From Diplonema japonicum (lineage: Eukaryota; Euglenozoa; Diplonemea; Diplonemida; Diplonemidae): a DNA stretch of 64,000 nucleotides. The stretch is from positions 372,001-436,000 of the forward strand of contig OZ025651.1 in NCBI GenBank assembly GCA_964019335.1. Direction: 5' to 3'. The position numbers were made by a program, and so were the translations under genes. Below, one piece after another: positions 1 through 8,578 of this stretch; position 1 is the stretch's first letter, and each line of letters begins with the position of its first letter. The notes below the pieces were generated by a model. It saw only the letters and a list, made by a program, of their open reading frames with translations. It was not told the DNA's origin and did not search any database.

Positions 1-1329
1 CCACACAGTTTTAACTATTTTGTTGTCGATATCTTCTTGAGTCGGGCGTCTCATGGGGGTTTCGAGGAGCTTGGAGGGTTGCAGGTGGCTTAACATGTCA
101 GTGTATGCAAATCGAAGTAAAAGGCTTGTCGGGCACGCTTTCAAGCTGTCGGAGAAGACCTTGTTCGCTTCGTCATACAAATCCTTCTCGAACAGGAAAC
201 GGCTCTGGACGTACCAGAAAAGAGGGATTTTCGACATGCAGATCAAGGCTTTCTTGCACATGGTCACGATGCGGTGTTTCAGAATGGATGGTTCCACAGA
301 CATGGGGTTCGACATCTCGTGGTTGACGAGGCGGTACCACAACGCGGCCTGCTCGTGGTCCTTTGTCACGGACGACCCAAGGGTTGTGGAGACGGGTATT
401 TTAATATCAGCAGGGTAATCAACCTCCAAAGGTCTTGCGCAGTACTGAGTGTCGAGTTGCAACACAAGCGGTGCGAGTGTTTCGTTGTAGTGGTAGAGGG
501 CTCGTTCGTGGGCGGTGCGGAGCGCTTCTGTTATTTTCATGGTGCCGACGGATTTTTCCCAAGCTTGGTACGCCTTCCAGGTCTCGGGGAGGTTTTTCAT
601 GGGGATCTTCAAACGGTCGTTATACGCCTTTCGGATCTCCTGCTGCACTGAGAACTCTGACCCTCGCTTGGAGAGGAATTTGATGTAATCGTTCCACAGC
701 AGGTCGGACTCGAAGTCATTCCCGACACGGTCCAAGCAGTAGCTGTACGCCTTGCGCGTCTCCGTGAACTCTTGGTACTTTGACACATAGTCTGTGTATG
801 CCTTCCAGACAGTGACATGCTGGTACTCCCTGAGTTTTTCTCGAAAGATTTGGTCAATTTTGGTCCGGTTGTCTTCCATGGAAAAGCGGTAGTCTTCTTG
901 GATGCTTGCAACGTACCCTACTATCGCAGTGGCGCAGGCTGGGAAAATAGATAGAATGCGCTTGTACACGTCCTCCGTGTCCTCCAGCTTGTAACGTCTT
1001 AGATCTCTTAAGATGAGGTCCCACGCTTCGGAGTCCCATTCGCAGTTGCCCACCCGTTTGAAGCAGGCTTCAACGTCCGGTGCTTTCTCGTACAGGCCTT
1101 CCCCTCTCCCGGGGCCCCACTTCGCGGCCTCCACATCTTGCAGCCCGTCTGCGAGCATCTTCTCGATTTTAATCTCGGTTTTCACATCTTTCTTCTCGTC
1201 CTTCACCTCCGCAGCAGCAGGTTCCCCACCGAACCGGACCTTTTTCCGCTCGCCTTCTTCTTTTGACGGCTCCGCCTCACGCTTTGACCCGATGCCGGGT
1301 TCGATCTTGACTTCTTTTTTTACCGACAT
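1..1329 (-). CDS. CSTF3: Cleavage stimulation factor 77-kDa subunit (CstF-77/Rna14), 5' part
   Basis: The frame is open without a stop from an ATG at 1329 to the window edge (443 codons), so the C-terminus is missing. After a charged Lys/Glu-rich N-terminal tail of about 60 residues the protein is built of HAT (half-a-TPR) repeats: aromatic pairs such as W-x3-I-x-D-L near residues 100-110, a W-x-A-Y block in the middle, and the sequence FEKDLYDEANKVFSDSL near residue 400, typical of the HAT-C part of this family. CstF-77/Rna14 scaffolds the complex that cleaves and polyadenylates pre-mRNA in the nucleus; in polycistronic genomes this step is coupled to trans-splicing. The start follows a pyrimidine tract and candidate splice acceptor 69 nt upstream. 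Family assignment rests on repeat pattern, length and spacing; a generic HAT protein is the main alternative. Confidence 0.8.
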   Translation of the reverse strand, partial: MSVKKEVKIEPGIGSKREAEPSKEEGERKKVRFGGEPAAAEVKDEKKDVKTEIKIEKMLADGLQDVEAAKWGPGRGEGLYEKAPDVEACFKRVGNCEWDSEAWDLILRDLRRYKLEDTEDVYKRILSIFPACATAIVGYVASIQEDYRFSMEDNRTKIDQIFREKLREYQHVTVWKAYTDYVSKYQEFTETRKAYSYCLDRVGNDFESDLLWNDYIKFLSKRGSEFSVQQEIRKAYNDRLKIPMKNLPETWKAYQAWEKSVGTMKITEALRTAHERALYHYNETLAPLVLQLDTQYCARPLEVDYPADIKIPVSTTLGSSVTKDHEQAALWYRLVNHEMSNPMSVEPSILKHRIVTMCKKALICMSKIPLFWYVQSRFLFEKDLYDEANKVFSDSLKACPTSLLLRFAYTDMLSHLQPSKLLETPMRRPTQEDIDNKIVKTVW

Positions 1330-1394
1330 TTTTTCTCTTTTTTTTTTTTTTTAAAGGTCCCTCCCTGTGACCTGGGGTGTTGGTAAGATAGAAG

Positions 1395-1415
1395 GGTCTG
1401 AGGAAGGAGTATCCC
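1395..1415 (-). promoter_or_regulatory. Candidate trans-splice acceptor for the CstF-77 gene
   Basis: On the minus strand a pyrimidine-rich stretch ending TCCTTCCTCAG lies about 70 nt upstream of the ATG at 1329. In euglenozoans a polypyrimidine tract followed by AG receives the spliced leader. No spliced-leader gene is in the window, so this is inference from position and composition. Confidence 0.3.
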
Positions 1416-1476
1416 CAAAAGGGCATGTAAGTACTTGGCATTAAATCTTCTTTTTTTTCTCAAGGACACGATTTTC

Positions 1477-2164
1477 TCACGGTGCAGGGGGCACGGGGGT
1501 TACCTGAACAGTATCTTGTCCCGCTGTTTCCGGTTTTGCCTCGCTTATGTGTCTCACCTCAGTTTCTTGCATTGCGTTTGCACCCTGCTCGTGGTTTGTG
1601 TTCTGTTCTCGCTCGTGGTCCGCACCTTGCTCATGGTTAGCTTGCTCGTGGTTTTGTTGGGGGTCAGTGTCCAGAGGCTTCAGGCGTTCAACAGACACGT
1701 CCCCTTCGTGCTTCTCGGTATGTTGTTCGGGGTCAGTACTTAAGTCCCCATTACGCCTGGGTTCAAGGACTCCATCTTTCGAGTCAGGATCCCCTATTGA
1801 TTTGGCCGCCGCTTTGCTTTCCAGCGCTATTTCTGGATTCACCATATCAGGTGCAGCAGTGAGCGGGGCTGGAGTTGGTACTCGCGTTGGGGACTGGGTG
1901 AGCAGGGTTTCCTTTTTTTTTTTTTTGGAAAAAAAAAAAAAAAAAAAACACACATACCGGGCTCACTTTTGCTAGCATATGAAACAGCATGAAAAGCACC
2001 AAACTGCCAACAACCAACACTGTTATCCTGCACAGGTTGATCCTTTCAGCAGGCGCGGCACCGCCCATTATCTTTTCCCGCATACCCCCGCTTGGTGCCT
2101 GGCTTCCAGTCCTCAACCCCGCAGGTGGAGGTGTGGGTGCTCTGTATGGTCTACTCGTCGCCAT
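1477..2164 (-). CDS. Signal-anchor membrane protein, two exons, function unknown
   Basis: Exon 1 is 1958-2164 and exon 2 is 1477-1911, joined in phase 0 across a 46-nt intron that begins GTATGTGTG, continues as a T-run then an A-run, and ends AAAG. The joined product is 213 residues. Residues 1-42 are Pro/Gly-rich and basic, residues 45-66 form one hydrophobic helix, and the remainder is hydrophilic with imperfect repeats of N-H-E-Q-A/G (about residues 155-185). The topology is that of a type II single-pass protein. I do not recognise a family. Without splicing, both halves run into poly-Phe/poly-Lys from the homopolymers, which is why the intron is called. The next gene downstream on the same strand is CstF-77. 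Confidence 0.65.
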
Positions 2165-3054
2165 TGTATATTGTGTTCCTTTTTTTTTTTTTCTCTTTTT
2201 CTTCCACCCAACCTAATAACTGAAAATAACACTTTTGTACGATCTCTCAAGGTAAAGAAAGGAAAGTCGAAGATTGATTTAAAAAAAAAGATTTCTTTTT
2301 TTCTTTTGCATCAAGTCCTCACTCCCATACCAAGACGAAGGCTAATAGACTATGGTTGAAATGCAGAGAACACTAATTAGCACCATAGCATGGCCATCCA
2401 TAAAGTATAAAGGGCGTGGGAACAACTAAGAGAACAAGGGAAAAAAAAAACCCCCCTCCCTTTTGAAACAAAAGTAGTTCATGAGTCTATATAGGTCCCA
2501 GTTTTTATTCCCTCTTTTTTTCCTCTTGTTGCATTCATCATTACACAAAAAGACACCCGTACAAACAAAAGGGAAAAAAAAAAAAAAAAAATAGTGATTT
2601 ATTGCCTTACCAAATTTTACCAAATTCCGAATTTTCTGAGAAGAAAAAAATTGAGAGAGAGAAAAAAAAGAAAAGAAAAACGGGTGTTAATGGTTCACTT
2701 TGGGTTTAGTCGGTCGTCTTCCTATCATATTCCTCATTTGAATCACCCACTGCCCACTGCCGCTCTCATGTTACTTGGACCAGAGTTGCTACCAATGTAG
2801 CCATGGGCGAAGAAAATGACGAAAAGTGACATATTGCATAAAGTGACAGAATCACCTGGAAAGCAACCACCTCAAAGAAGCCTTTGTCAACTTCCCGTTT
2901 TGTATTATTATTATTATTATTCTTTCGCCTGGCTACCACCGCTTCAGCGTCAGGTCTTTCTTGCAAAAGAAACAAGAAGGACAAAAGAATAAGCAAATGG
3001 CACACCAACTACGTTTTCAGGGTTTCCCACCAGAATATCCCTTTCTCTTACACT
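2165..3054. other. Intergenic, no supported gene
   Basis: A/T homopolymers dominate. The minus strand at 2766-3008 has an 80-codon open stretch with (AAT)n but no ATG start; it could be 3' untranslated sequence of the CDF gene or remains of a gene. A pyrimidine tract ending in AAG near 2960-2990 could serve as a splice acceptor for the next gene. Nothing else seen. Confidence 0.5.
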
Positions 3055-4260
3055 TTAACGATGGTCCCACGGGTTGTGTGCAAACTCGTAGTCGATGTGG
3101 ACATAGGCACGGTTCACGTCGTCGGTCTTCTCAAGAACGATCTGAAGGGACTCGCCAATGTCGTGGGACTCCCTCAGGGGCATCTCGGGGGGGAGTACAA
3201 TGTCCACCTCCACCTGGTAGCCGTCCCCACCGAGCGCCACAGCACGCACAGTGTCCACGAAGAGAATGGAAGGGTGGTGGTGGCGGGCACACCACGTGAG
3301 CTTCCTGATGACCTCGGGAGGTGCAGACCGCCCAGACAGCGCCATGATCTGCTCGTACCCCGTTGTCGCCCAGGTGTGCATGATGTAGAAGGTGATCAGG
3401 ATGGCCGCAATGGGGTCGATGCTCATGAAGCCCGAGTACACAGCCCCAAAGGCGGCCGCAAGCCCGAAGGTGTTGCTGAGGACATCGTTCCGGTGGTCCG
3501 AAGCCAGTGCCTGCAGCGAGGGGGACCCTTCCTTGTGGGCATTGCAGTACACATAAAGACCCGCCTTCACGAGAATGACGCAAGAAATGAACACGATGGA
3601 GAACACATCAACCTCGATTTCCAGGTTCTGTGCAATCAGCACATCTGCAGCGTACTTCAGAAGCTGGAAGGACGCTGTGAACATGCAAGCTGAGAAGACA
3701 AGCGTCCCGAGGGGTTCGAAGGTACGCTTGCCAAGGGGGTACTTGTGCACGTTGTTCTCGTTCACAAGCTTGTTCGTGGCCACAAGGGTCACCCCAGAGA
3801 TGAGGTCCAAAACAGAGTCCAAAAGGGAGGCAAGGAAGGCAACAGAACCCGATTTCACCACCACAACTGTCTTCGCTGCCAAGATGATGATGTTTGCAAG
3901 GAGGGACCCCCGCACCCCGAAAGTCACGTGGCTTCCCTTTTCTTCCTCGTCCTCCTCCTCCACGAGGCCCCTGCGAACACGGTCACGGACAGTGTCCATC
4001 GCAATGAAGCTGTCGATGGCCTCGTTCTGCCCGATGTAGAAGTCCTTTGTCACCTCGCTGTTCGTTCTGGTGTCCACCTTGGGCAGCTTCCCTGCCTTCC
4101 CCCCTTCGGGGTTCTCGTTAAGACAGTGGATCGGGTTCGTCACAACAGGCTGGTACCTTGCATGATGCAGCAACAGCCCCTCGTCGCAGCTGCTGGGTGT
4201 CCTCTCCAACAGCACCACGTCATCTTCACTAGAAGGCACATTCCCCACAGGCTCCGTCAT
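3055..4260 (-). CDS. Mn-type cation diffusion facilitator transporter, copy 1
   Basis: A 401-residue intronless CDF/MTP transporter. Residues 1-110 are a cytosolic tail ending in an acidic cluster; six membrane segments follow from about 112 to 305; the C-terminal cytosolic dimerisation domain begins near 312. The metal site shows two DxxxD motifs: Asp148/Asp152 (DSVLD) in helix 2 and Asp255/Asp259 (DHRND) in helix 5. This DxxxD pair, with YPLGKRTFEPLG between helices 2 and 3, is the signature of the Mn2+ branch (plant MTP8-11 type) rather than the Zn branch, which has HxxxD. It probably exports Mn2+ to an organelle or out of the cell. The coding sequence is identical base for base to the copy at 6665-7870, while the flanks are unrelated. 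Confidence 0.9.
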   Translation of the reverse strand: MTEPVGNVPSSEDDVVLLERTPSSCDEGLLLHHARYQPVVTNPIHCLNENPEGGKAGKLPKVDTRTNSEVTKDFYIGQNEAIDSFIAMDTVRDRVRRGLVEEEDEEEKGSHVTFGVRGSLLANIIILAAKTVVVVKSGSVAFLASLLDSVLDLISGVTLVATNKLVNENNVHKYPLGKRTFEPLGTLVFSACMFTASFQLLKYAADVLIAQNLEIEVDVFSIVFISCVILVKAGLYVYCNAHKEGSPSLQALASDHRNDVLSNTFGLAAAFGAVYSGFMSIDPIAAILITFYIMHTWATTGYEQIMALSGRSAPPEVIRKLTWCARHHHPSILFVDTVRAVALGGDGYQVEVDIVLPPEMPLRESHDIGESLQIVLEKTDDVNRAYVHIDYEFAHNPWDHR

Positions 4261-4267
4261 GGTTGTT

Positions 4268-4917
4268 GTTCGCCTTATTATTATCTTTTAAGCACAAATG
4301 GGGAGTGGGGGGGTTTTTTTTTTATTTGTTTAGGCGGGTATCCTAGGGCAGCATGTAAAGATAAGAATTATTTCAGTCTTTTCGTTCGTTCCTAGAAGAA
4401 ACAACTGCAAAGTTGGCAAAACAGTTTGCTTTATTTGGAACATGTTCACATAGGCAGCCGGTGGGACAGGAAGACAGAATACGCATTCCTTTTTTTTTTT
4501 TCTTATTGTGAAGGGAGTTTTCCCCTTAAAAAAGCTTGGCTCTCCGTGCCTTCGCTTGTTGCAATTTCGTTTCGTGAAATCAACCGGACAACACCTTCAC
4601 GCCTCAAGAACCAAGGACAAAAAAAAAACCCCCCCTCGGGCCGAACATGGCAAGAAATTGGTCAGTATTGAGGGGGAATAAAGATGGAATGAAAACAGAA
4701 AAGAAATGCGTGTGAAGAAAGGAACTGAACAATTTAAAAGGGGCGGTGGGGACGTCTGAGAAAAGAGTTGCCTCCAATGCCCCCAAAAAAAATAAAAAAA
4801 TAAATACCCACAAGGTAGCCAATAATAGAGAAGTGGTTCGCACTTCGTCAATTATTTCCTATTTGCTTCGCACCAAAAATCATATCATCTCAAGAAAAGA
4901 GCGCTGTCACTTCTTGT

Positions 4918-4949
<32 letters not shown>

Positions 4950-5361
4950 TTCCCCCTTCGTATTTTCACTCGCTCTTCACTCGCTGCTGAAAGAAGCCAC
5001 AGAGCAGCACAGAGAGGCTCAAAGAGTGAATGGAAGGGTGAATCAAGCCGACCACAGCCATAAATTAACTCTCATTGTTTGTTGGTAAGGCTGTTTTAAA
5101 AAAAGAAATACACCCCCCCCCCCATATTTCGTTGTAATAATAACTACATAATAATAAATATAAAAAAAAAAAAAGAAAGAAAAAAGAGTAGCGAAGGGAG
5201 AAAAAACAGAGAACGACTTCCATTTTACTAACAGAACAAATGGGTGGGACGTCTATGATTTTCTTTTTGGAAAAACACGACAAATCAACAATTAACTGAT
5301 GACTCGTGACCTTGTGACTGCAGCATGTCGGACAGTCAACCCAGGTTCACTCAAAAAAAAA
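4268..5361. other. Intergenic, homopolymers and a (GT)n microsatellite
   Basis: There is no supported gene. A GT dinucleotide repeat spans about 4915-4949. Several short A, T and C runs are present, including C13 near 5110. The stretch ends at the A-run (5353-5361) that abuts the 3' end of the LINE fragment. Confidence 0.6.
4335..4366 (-). promoter_or_regulatory. Candidate trans-splice acceptor for CDF copy 1
   Basis: On the minus strand a pyrimidine-rich run (TTCTTATCTTTAC...) ends in CCCTAG about 83 nt before the ATG at 4260. Position and composition fit a spliced-leader acceptor; no direct proof is possible here. Confidence 0.3.
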
Positions 5362-6457
5362 CTCAAAGTACAGGACAAGCCCCCCGCTAGAGGGCCGCCC
5401 TATGGGAGGGGGGGGTCTATCTGTTAATACTCCCCTTCTGGAGCATTGCTTTCATCCCGATTGTGGCTGTGAGCGTCTTGCGGAGTCGTGTGATGCGATC
5501 CCGCTTGTAGGCGGCCTTCAAATCCATCAGCTTGTCGTGCGTGGACTGGGTAGCAAAAATGGGCCTCCTGGAGAAGCCTATAGCTGCCTTTCCTCCTATG
5601 GCGATGAGGGATTTCACCCTTTTCTGCTCATCCGCTGGGAAGGGGCGTCGCTTCTTCCGTGCCCTGCACGCTGCGTTTATCTTTACGATTAGGGCCTTGA
5701 TTCTGCGTGCCCTATCTTCCAGCAGGCCTCCTAATGATTTACCGGTCGTCCATTCGAAGTCAATGGCTAGCTCCACCGCCGACACCTCCGAGGCGGTGTC
5801 CTTCTCCACCTAGCGCAGCTGTGACAACCATTGTAGCAGCGGGTTCAGGTACTGGGACAGGACCCCACCCACTCCCTCGAGCTCGCCTGCTATCGGAACG
5901 GGGCATCTCTTTCCTACTACATTTCGTTCCCACGGTAGCGGCTGTGTGTTGACGTCCTCCTTCTGCACGAGCTCCACGTCCCGCTTCTCAACCACCACGG
6001 CCAAGTATCGTTGCAGTTTTTCCAGGTATGCAAAGGCATGTCCTCTCGGCAGTATTGCGTGTAGCTCAAGACACAGGGGCCATCCCGTCCTGTCGCGCAG
6101 CGGTTCCAAACCGTCCTGTGCCAGCTCGTCCCGTGCGCAGGCACACTCGTAAAGCTGATGGCGTAGTAAGGTTACCGTGTCCGGGTGTGGTGACTCACAC
6201 AGGTCACACCTGAACCCTTGTGTGCGTGGTACTTCCGTCGTTGGGACGTGGTCTATGCTGTCCCCGTCTTCCTCGGTGCCATCTCCTTCTGGTGCCAGGG
6301 GGACGCTCCTTTGACTCGTACCTGCATGCGGGCTAAGGTAGGGGACCCCTCCGGCGATCACCCGTCTCAGGCAGTAGGACATGAGTGGGTCCTTGGCTGT
6401 CTTCCACAGTTGGTTGGTTTTGGGATCCGCTCCCGCCTCCATCCCCTTCACTGTGCT
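5362..6457 (-). mobile_element. 5'-truncated LINE fragment, copy 1
   Basis: This 1.1-kb unit contains the C-terminal part of a non-LTR retrotransposon ORF2 plus a short 3' untranslated region. On its sense (minus) strand it is bounded upstream by a T-run (plus-strand A-run at 6458-6470) and downstream by a T-run (A-run at 5353-5361); the last element bases are CTTTGAG. It is closely similar to the copy at 60228-61359, including the 3' untranslated region, and shares the GMEAGA motif and a CCHC finger with the full-length LINE at 44401-51038, from which it is otherwise diverged, so it belongs to a different subfamily. It sits between the two identical CDF genes. Confidence 0.8.
5417..6442 (-). 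pseudogene. LINE ORF2 C-terminal fragment with one nonsense codon
   Basis: The reading frame begins at Met of GMEAGA (ATG at 6442) and spans 342 codons. It contains a CCHC zinc-finger-like motif (CDLC ... H-x4-C, about residues 70-90) followed by the LxAILPRG block also found in the full-length LINE. It is broken once: TAG at 5810-5812, where the sister copy at about 60700 has TGG (Trp). After the stop the frame stays open to 5417. The length matches the sister copy codon for codon, so this is a recent copy with a single disabling change. Confidence 0.8.
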
Positions 6458-6664
6458 AAAAAAAAAAAAAGAAAATCTAAGATGAAGTGTTCACTATGTG
6501 GCATAATGCGCACAGTATGGGCTGAAGAAACCTTCCTTCCGTCATACCGGAGGCCCACCGACATCAGAAAATAAAACTCGCCCAATAACGAGCCTTTTCA
6601 CAAAAACATAAAATGTCTTTTAAATTTCGCAATTGCTGTCAAATAAAATAGTTCCCTTTTCTTC

Positions 6665-7870
6665 TTAACGATGGTCCCACGGGTTGTGTGCAAACTCGTA
6701 GTCGATGTGGACATAGGCACGGTTCACGTCGTCGGTCTTCTCAAGAACGATCTGAAGGGACTCGCCAATGTCGTGGGACTCCCTCAGGGGCATCTCGGGG
6801 GGGAGTACAATGTCCACCTCCACCTGGTAGCCGTCCCCACCGAGCGCCACAGCACGCACAGTGTCCACGAAGAGAATGGAAGGGTGGTGGTGGCGGGCAC
6901 ACCACGTGAGCTTCCTGATGACCTCGGGAGGTGCAGACCGCCCAGACAGCGCCATGATCTGCTCGTACCCCGTTGTCGCCCAGGTGTGCATGATGTAGAA
7001 GGTGATCAGGATGGCCGCAATGGGGTCGATGCTCATGAAGCCCGAGTACACAGCCCCAAAGGCGGCCGCAAGCCCGAAGGTGTTGCTGAGGACATCGTTC
7101 CGGTGGTCCGAAGCCAGTGCCTGCAGCGAGGGGGACCCTTCCTTGTGGGCATTGCAGTACACATAAAGACCCGCCTTCACGAGAATGACGCAAGAAATGA
7201 ACACGATGGAGAACACATCAACCTCGATTTCCAGGTTCTGTGCAATCAGCACATCTGCAGCGTACTTCAGAAGCTGGAAGGACGCTGTGAACATGCAAGC
7301 TGAGAAGACAAGCGTCCCGAGGGGTTCGAAGGTACGCTTGCCAAGGGGGTACTTGTGCACGTTGTTCTCGTTCACAAGCTTGTTCGTGGCCACAAGGGTC
7401 ACCCCAGAGATGAGGTCCAAAACAGAGTCCAAAAGGGAGGCAAGGAAGGCAACAGAACCCGATTTCACCACCACAACTGTCTTCGCTGCCAAGATGATGA
7501 TGTTTGCAAGGAGGGACCCCCGCACCCCGAAAGTCACGTGGCTTCCCTTTTCTTCCTCGTCCTCCTCCTCCACGAGGCCCCTGCGAACACGGTCACGGAC
7601 AGTGTCCATCGCAATGAAGCTGTCGATGGCCTCGTTCTGCCCGATGTAGAAGTCCTTTGTCACCTCGCTGTTCGTTCTGGTGTCCACCTTGGGCAGCTTC
7701 CCTGCCTTCCCCCCTTCGGGGTTCTCGTTAAGACAGTGGATCGGGTTCGTCACAACAGGCTGGTACCTTGCATGATGCAGCAACAGCCCCTCGTCGCAGC
7801 TGCTGGGTGTCCTCTCCAACAGCACCACGTCATCTTCACTAGAAGGCACATTCCCCACAGGCTCCGTCAT
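6665..7870 (-). CDS. Mn-type cation diffusion facilitator transporter, copy 2
   Basis: The product is the same 401-residue protein as copy 1 and the nucleotide sequence is identical across the whole coding region. Identity runs from the last base of the stop codon (6665, matching 3055) to 7 bases before the ATG (7877, matching 4267), then ends abruptly on both sides. An open frame continues upstream of the ATG to 8065, but that part is homopolymer-encoded and absent from copy 1, so the ATG at 7870 is chosen. The DxxxD metal motifs are as in copy 1. The two copies have different leaders and trailers and so may differ in expression. Confidence 0.9.
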   Translation of the reverse strand: MTEPVGNVPSSEDDVVLLERTPSSCDEGLLLHHARYQPVVTNPIHCLNENPEGGKAGKLPKVDTRTNSEVTKDFYIGQNEAIDSFIAMDTVRDRVRRGLVEEEDEEEKGSHVTFGVRGSLLANIIILAAKTVVVVKSGSVAFLASLLDSVLDLISGVTLVATNKLVNENNVHKYPLGKRTFEPLGTLVFSACMFTASFQLLKYAADVLIAQNLEIEVDVFSIVFISCVILVKAGLYVYCNAHKEGSPSLQALASDHRNDVLSNTFGLAAAFGAVYSGFMSIDPIAAILITFYIMHTWATTGYEQIMALSGRSAPPEVIRKLTWCARHHHPSILFVDTVRAVALGGDGYQVEVDIVLPPEMPLRESHDIGESLQIVLEKTDDVNRAYVHIDYEFAHNPWDHR

Positions 7871-7872
7871 GG

Positions 7873-8506
7873 TTGTTATTTGCTTGTTTTTGTGTACTCT
7901 TTTCAGTTTTCTTTTTTTGTTTTGTTTTTTTGCAGCGAAAAAAATTTGAGGAGTAATAAAAAAGGCGGGGGAGGACAAAAAAGGGGGAAGGGGTATATAT
8001 AAAGAAATGAGCCGCCCAAAAAACTCTTTTTTTAGGTTATTATTATTGTCTTTTATGCAGAGCACGATTTGCTATTTCGAAATGCCGTCGTTTTCTTTTC
8101 TTTTTTATTGTTCTCTTTTTTTTTCCCCCTTAAAAAAACTTTTAAAAAAGAGGCTGCATCGGACAAAATAAAAAAAAAAAAAAAAAAAAAAAAACAAAGT
8201 AAAAAAACAGATACATATTTTTTTTTTTTCAGAAGGACGTGTGGCCAGGCTGTAATAAAAAAAAAAACAAAAGAAAAGGGTCGGTTTTTAGCATTTTGTT
8301 TGAGCACACGGTATAAAAAAATCCTGAGGATAAATACTGCATGTTTGCCACTACTTTTTTTTTTTTTTTCCTCTTTTTTTCCCTTGCTCTTACAAGAAAC
8401 TGAGCAGTACTTGTTAAAATACAAAAAAAAGGGGGGGGGAAAGATGGGTAATAATTGTGTTTTTTTTTGCTTCTTTTTTTTTTTTTTTTTTTTTTGAAGG
8501 CAGGGG

Positions 8507-8540
<34 letters not shown>

Positions 8541-8578
8541 ACACTCATTTTTTTTTTTTTTTTTTTTTTTTCTGTTCT
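7873..8578. other. Intergenic, long A and T runs
   Basis: No gene is supported. The stretch holds several A- or T-runs of 10-30 nt. Apparent ORFs here encode only poly-Phe and poly-Lys. On the minus strand a long pyrimidine stretch at about 7935-8000 could be the trans-splice acceptor region of CDF copy 2. Confidence 0.55.

Noticed and set aside
2766-3008. Possible gene downstream of CDF copy 1
   Set aside because: No ATG, AAT repeat in the middle, and no equivalent near CDF copy 2; more likely untranslated sequence.
3745-4395. Plus-strand frames opposite the CDF genes (about 215 codons)
   Set aside because: They are antisense shadows that recur identically at the second copy only because the DNA is identical.
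6665-8065. Longer 466-residue version of CDF copy 2
   Set aside because: The extra 65 residues come from homopolymer-rich DNA absent from the otherwise identical copy 1; the shared ATG is used.
8053-8544. Long open frames of Phe and Lys between CDF copy 2 and the phosphatase
   Set aside because: Encoded purely by T- and A-runs; no start context, no domain, and not conserved between copies of the neighbouring gene.
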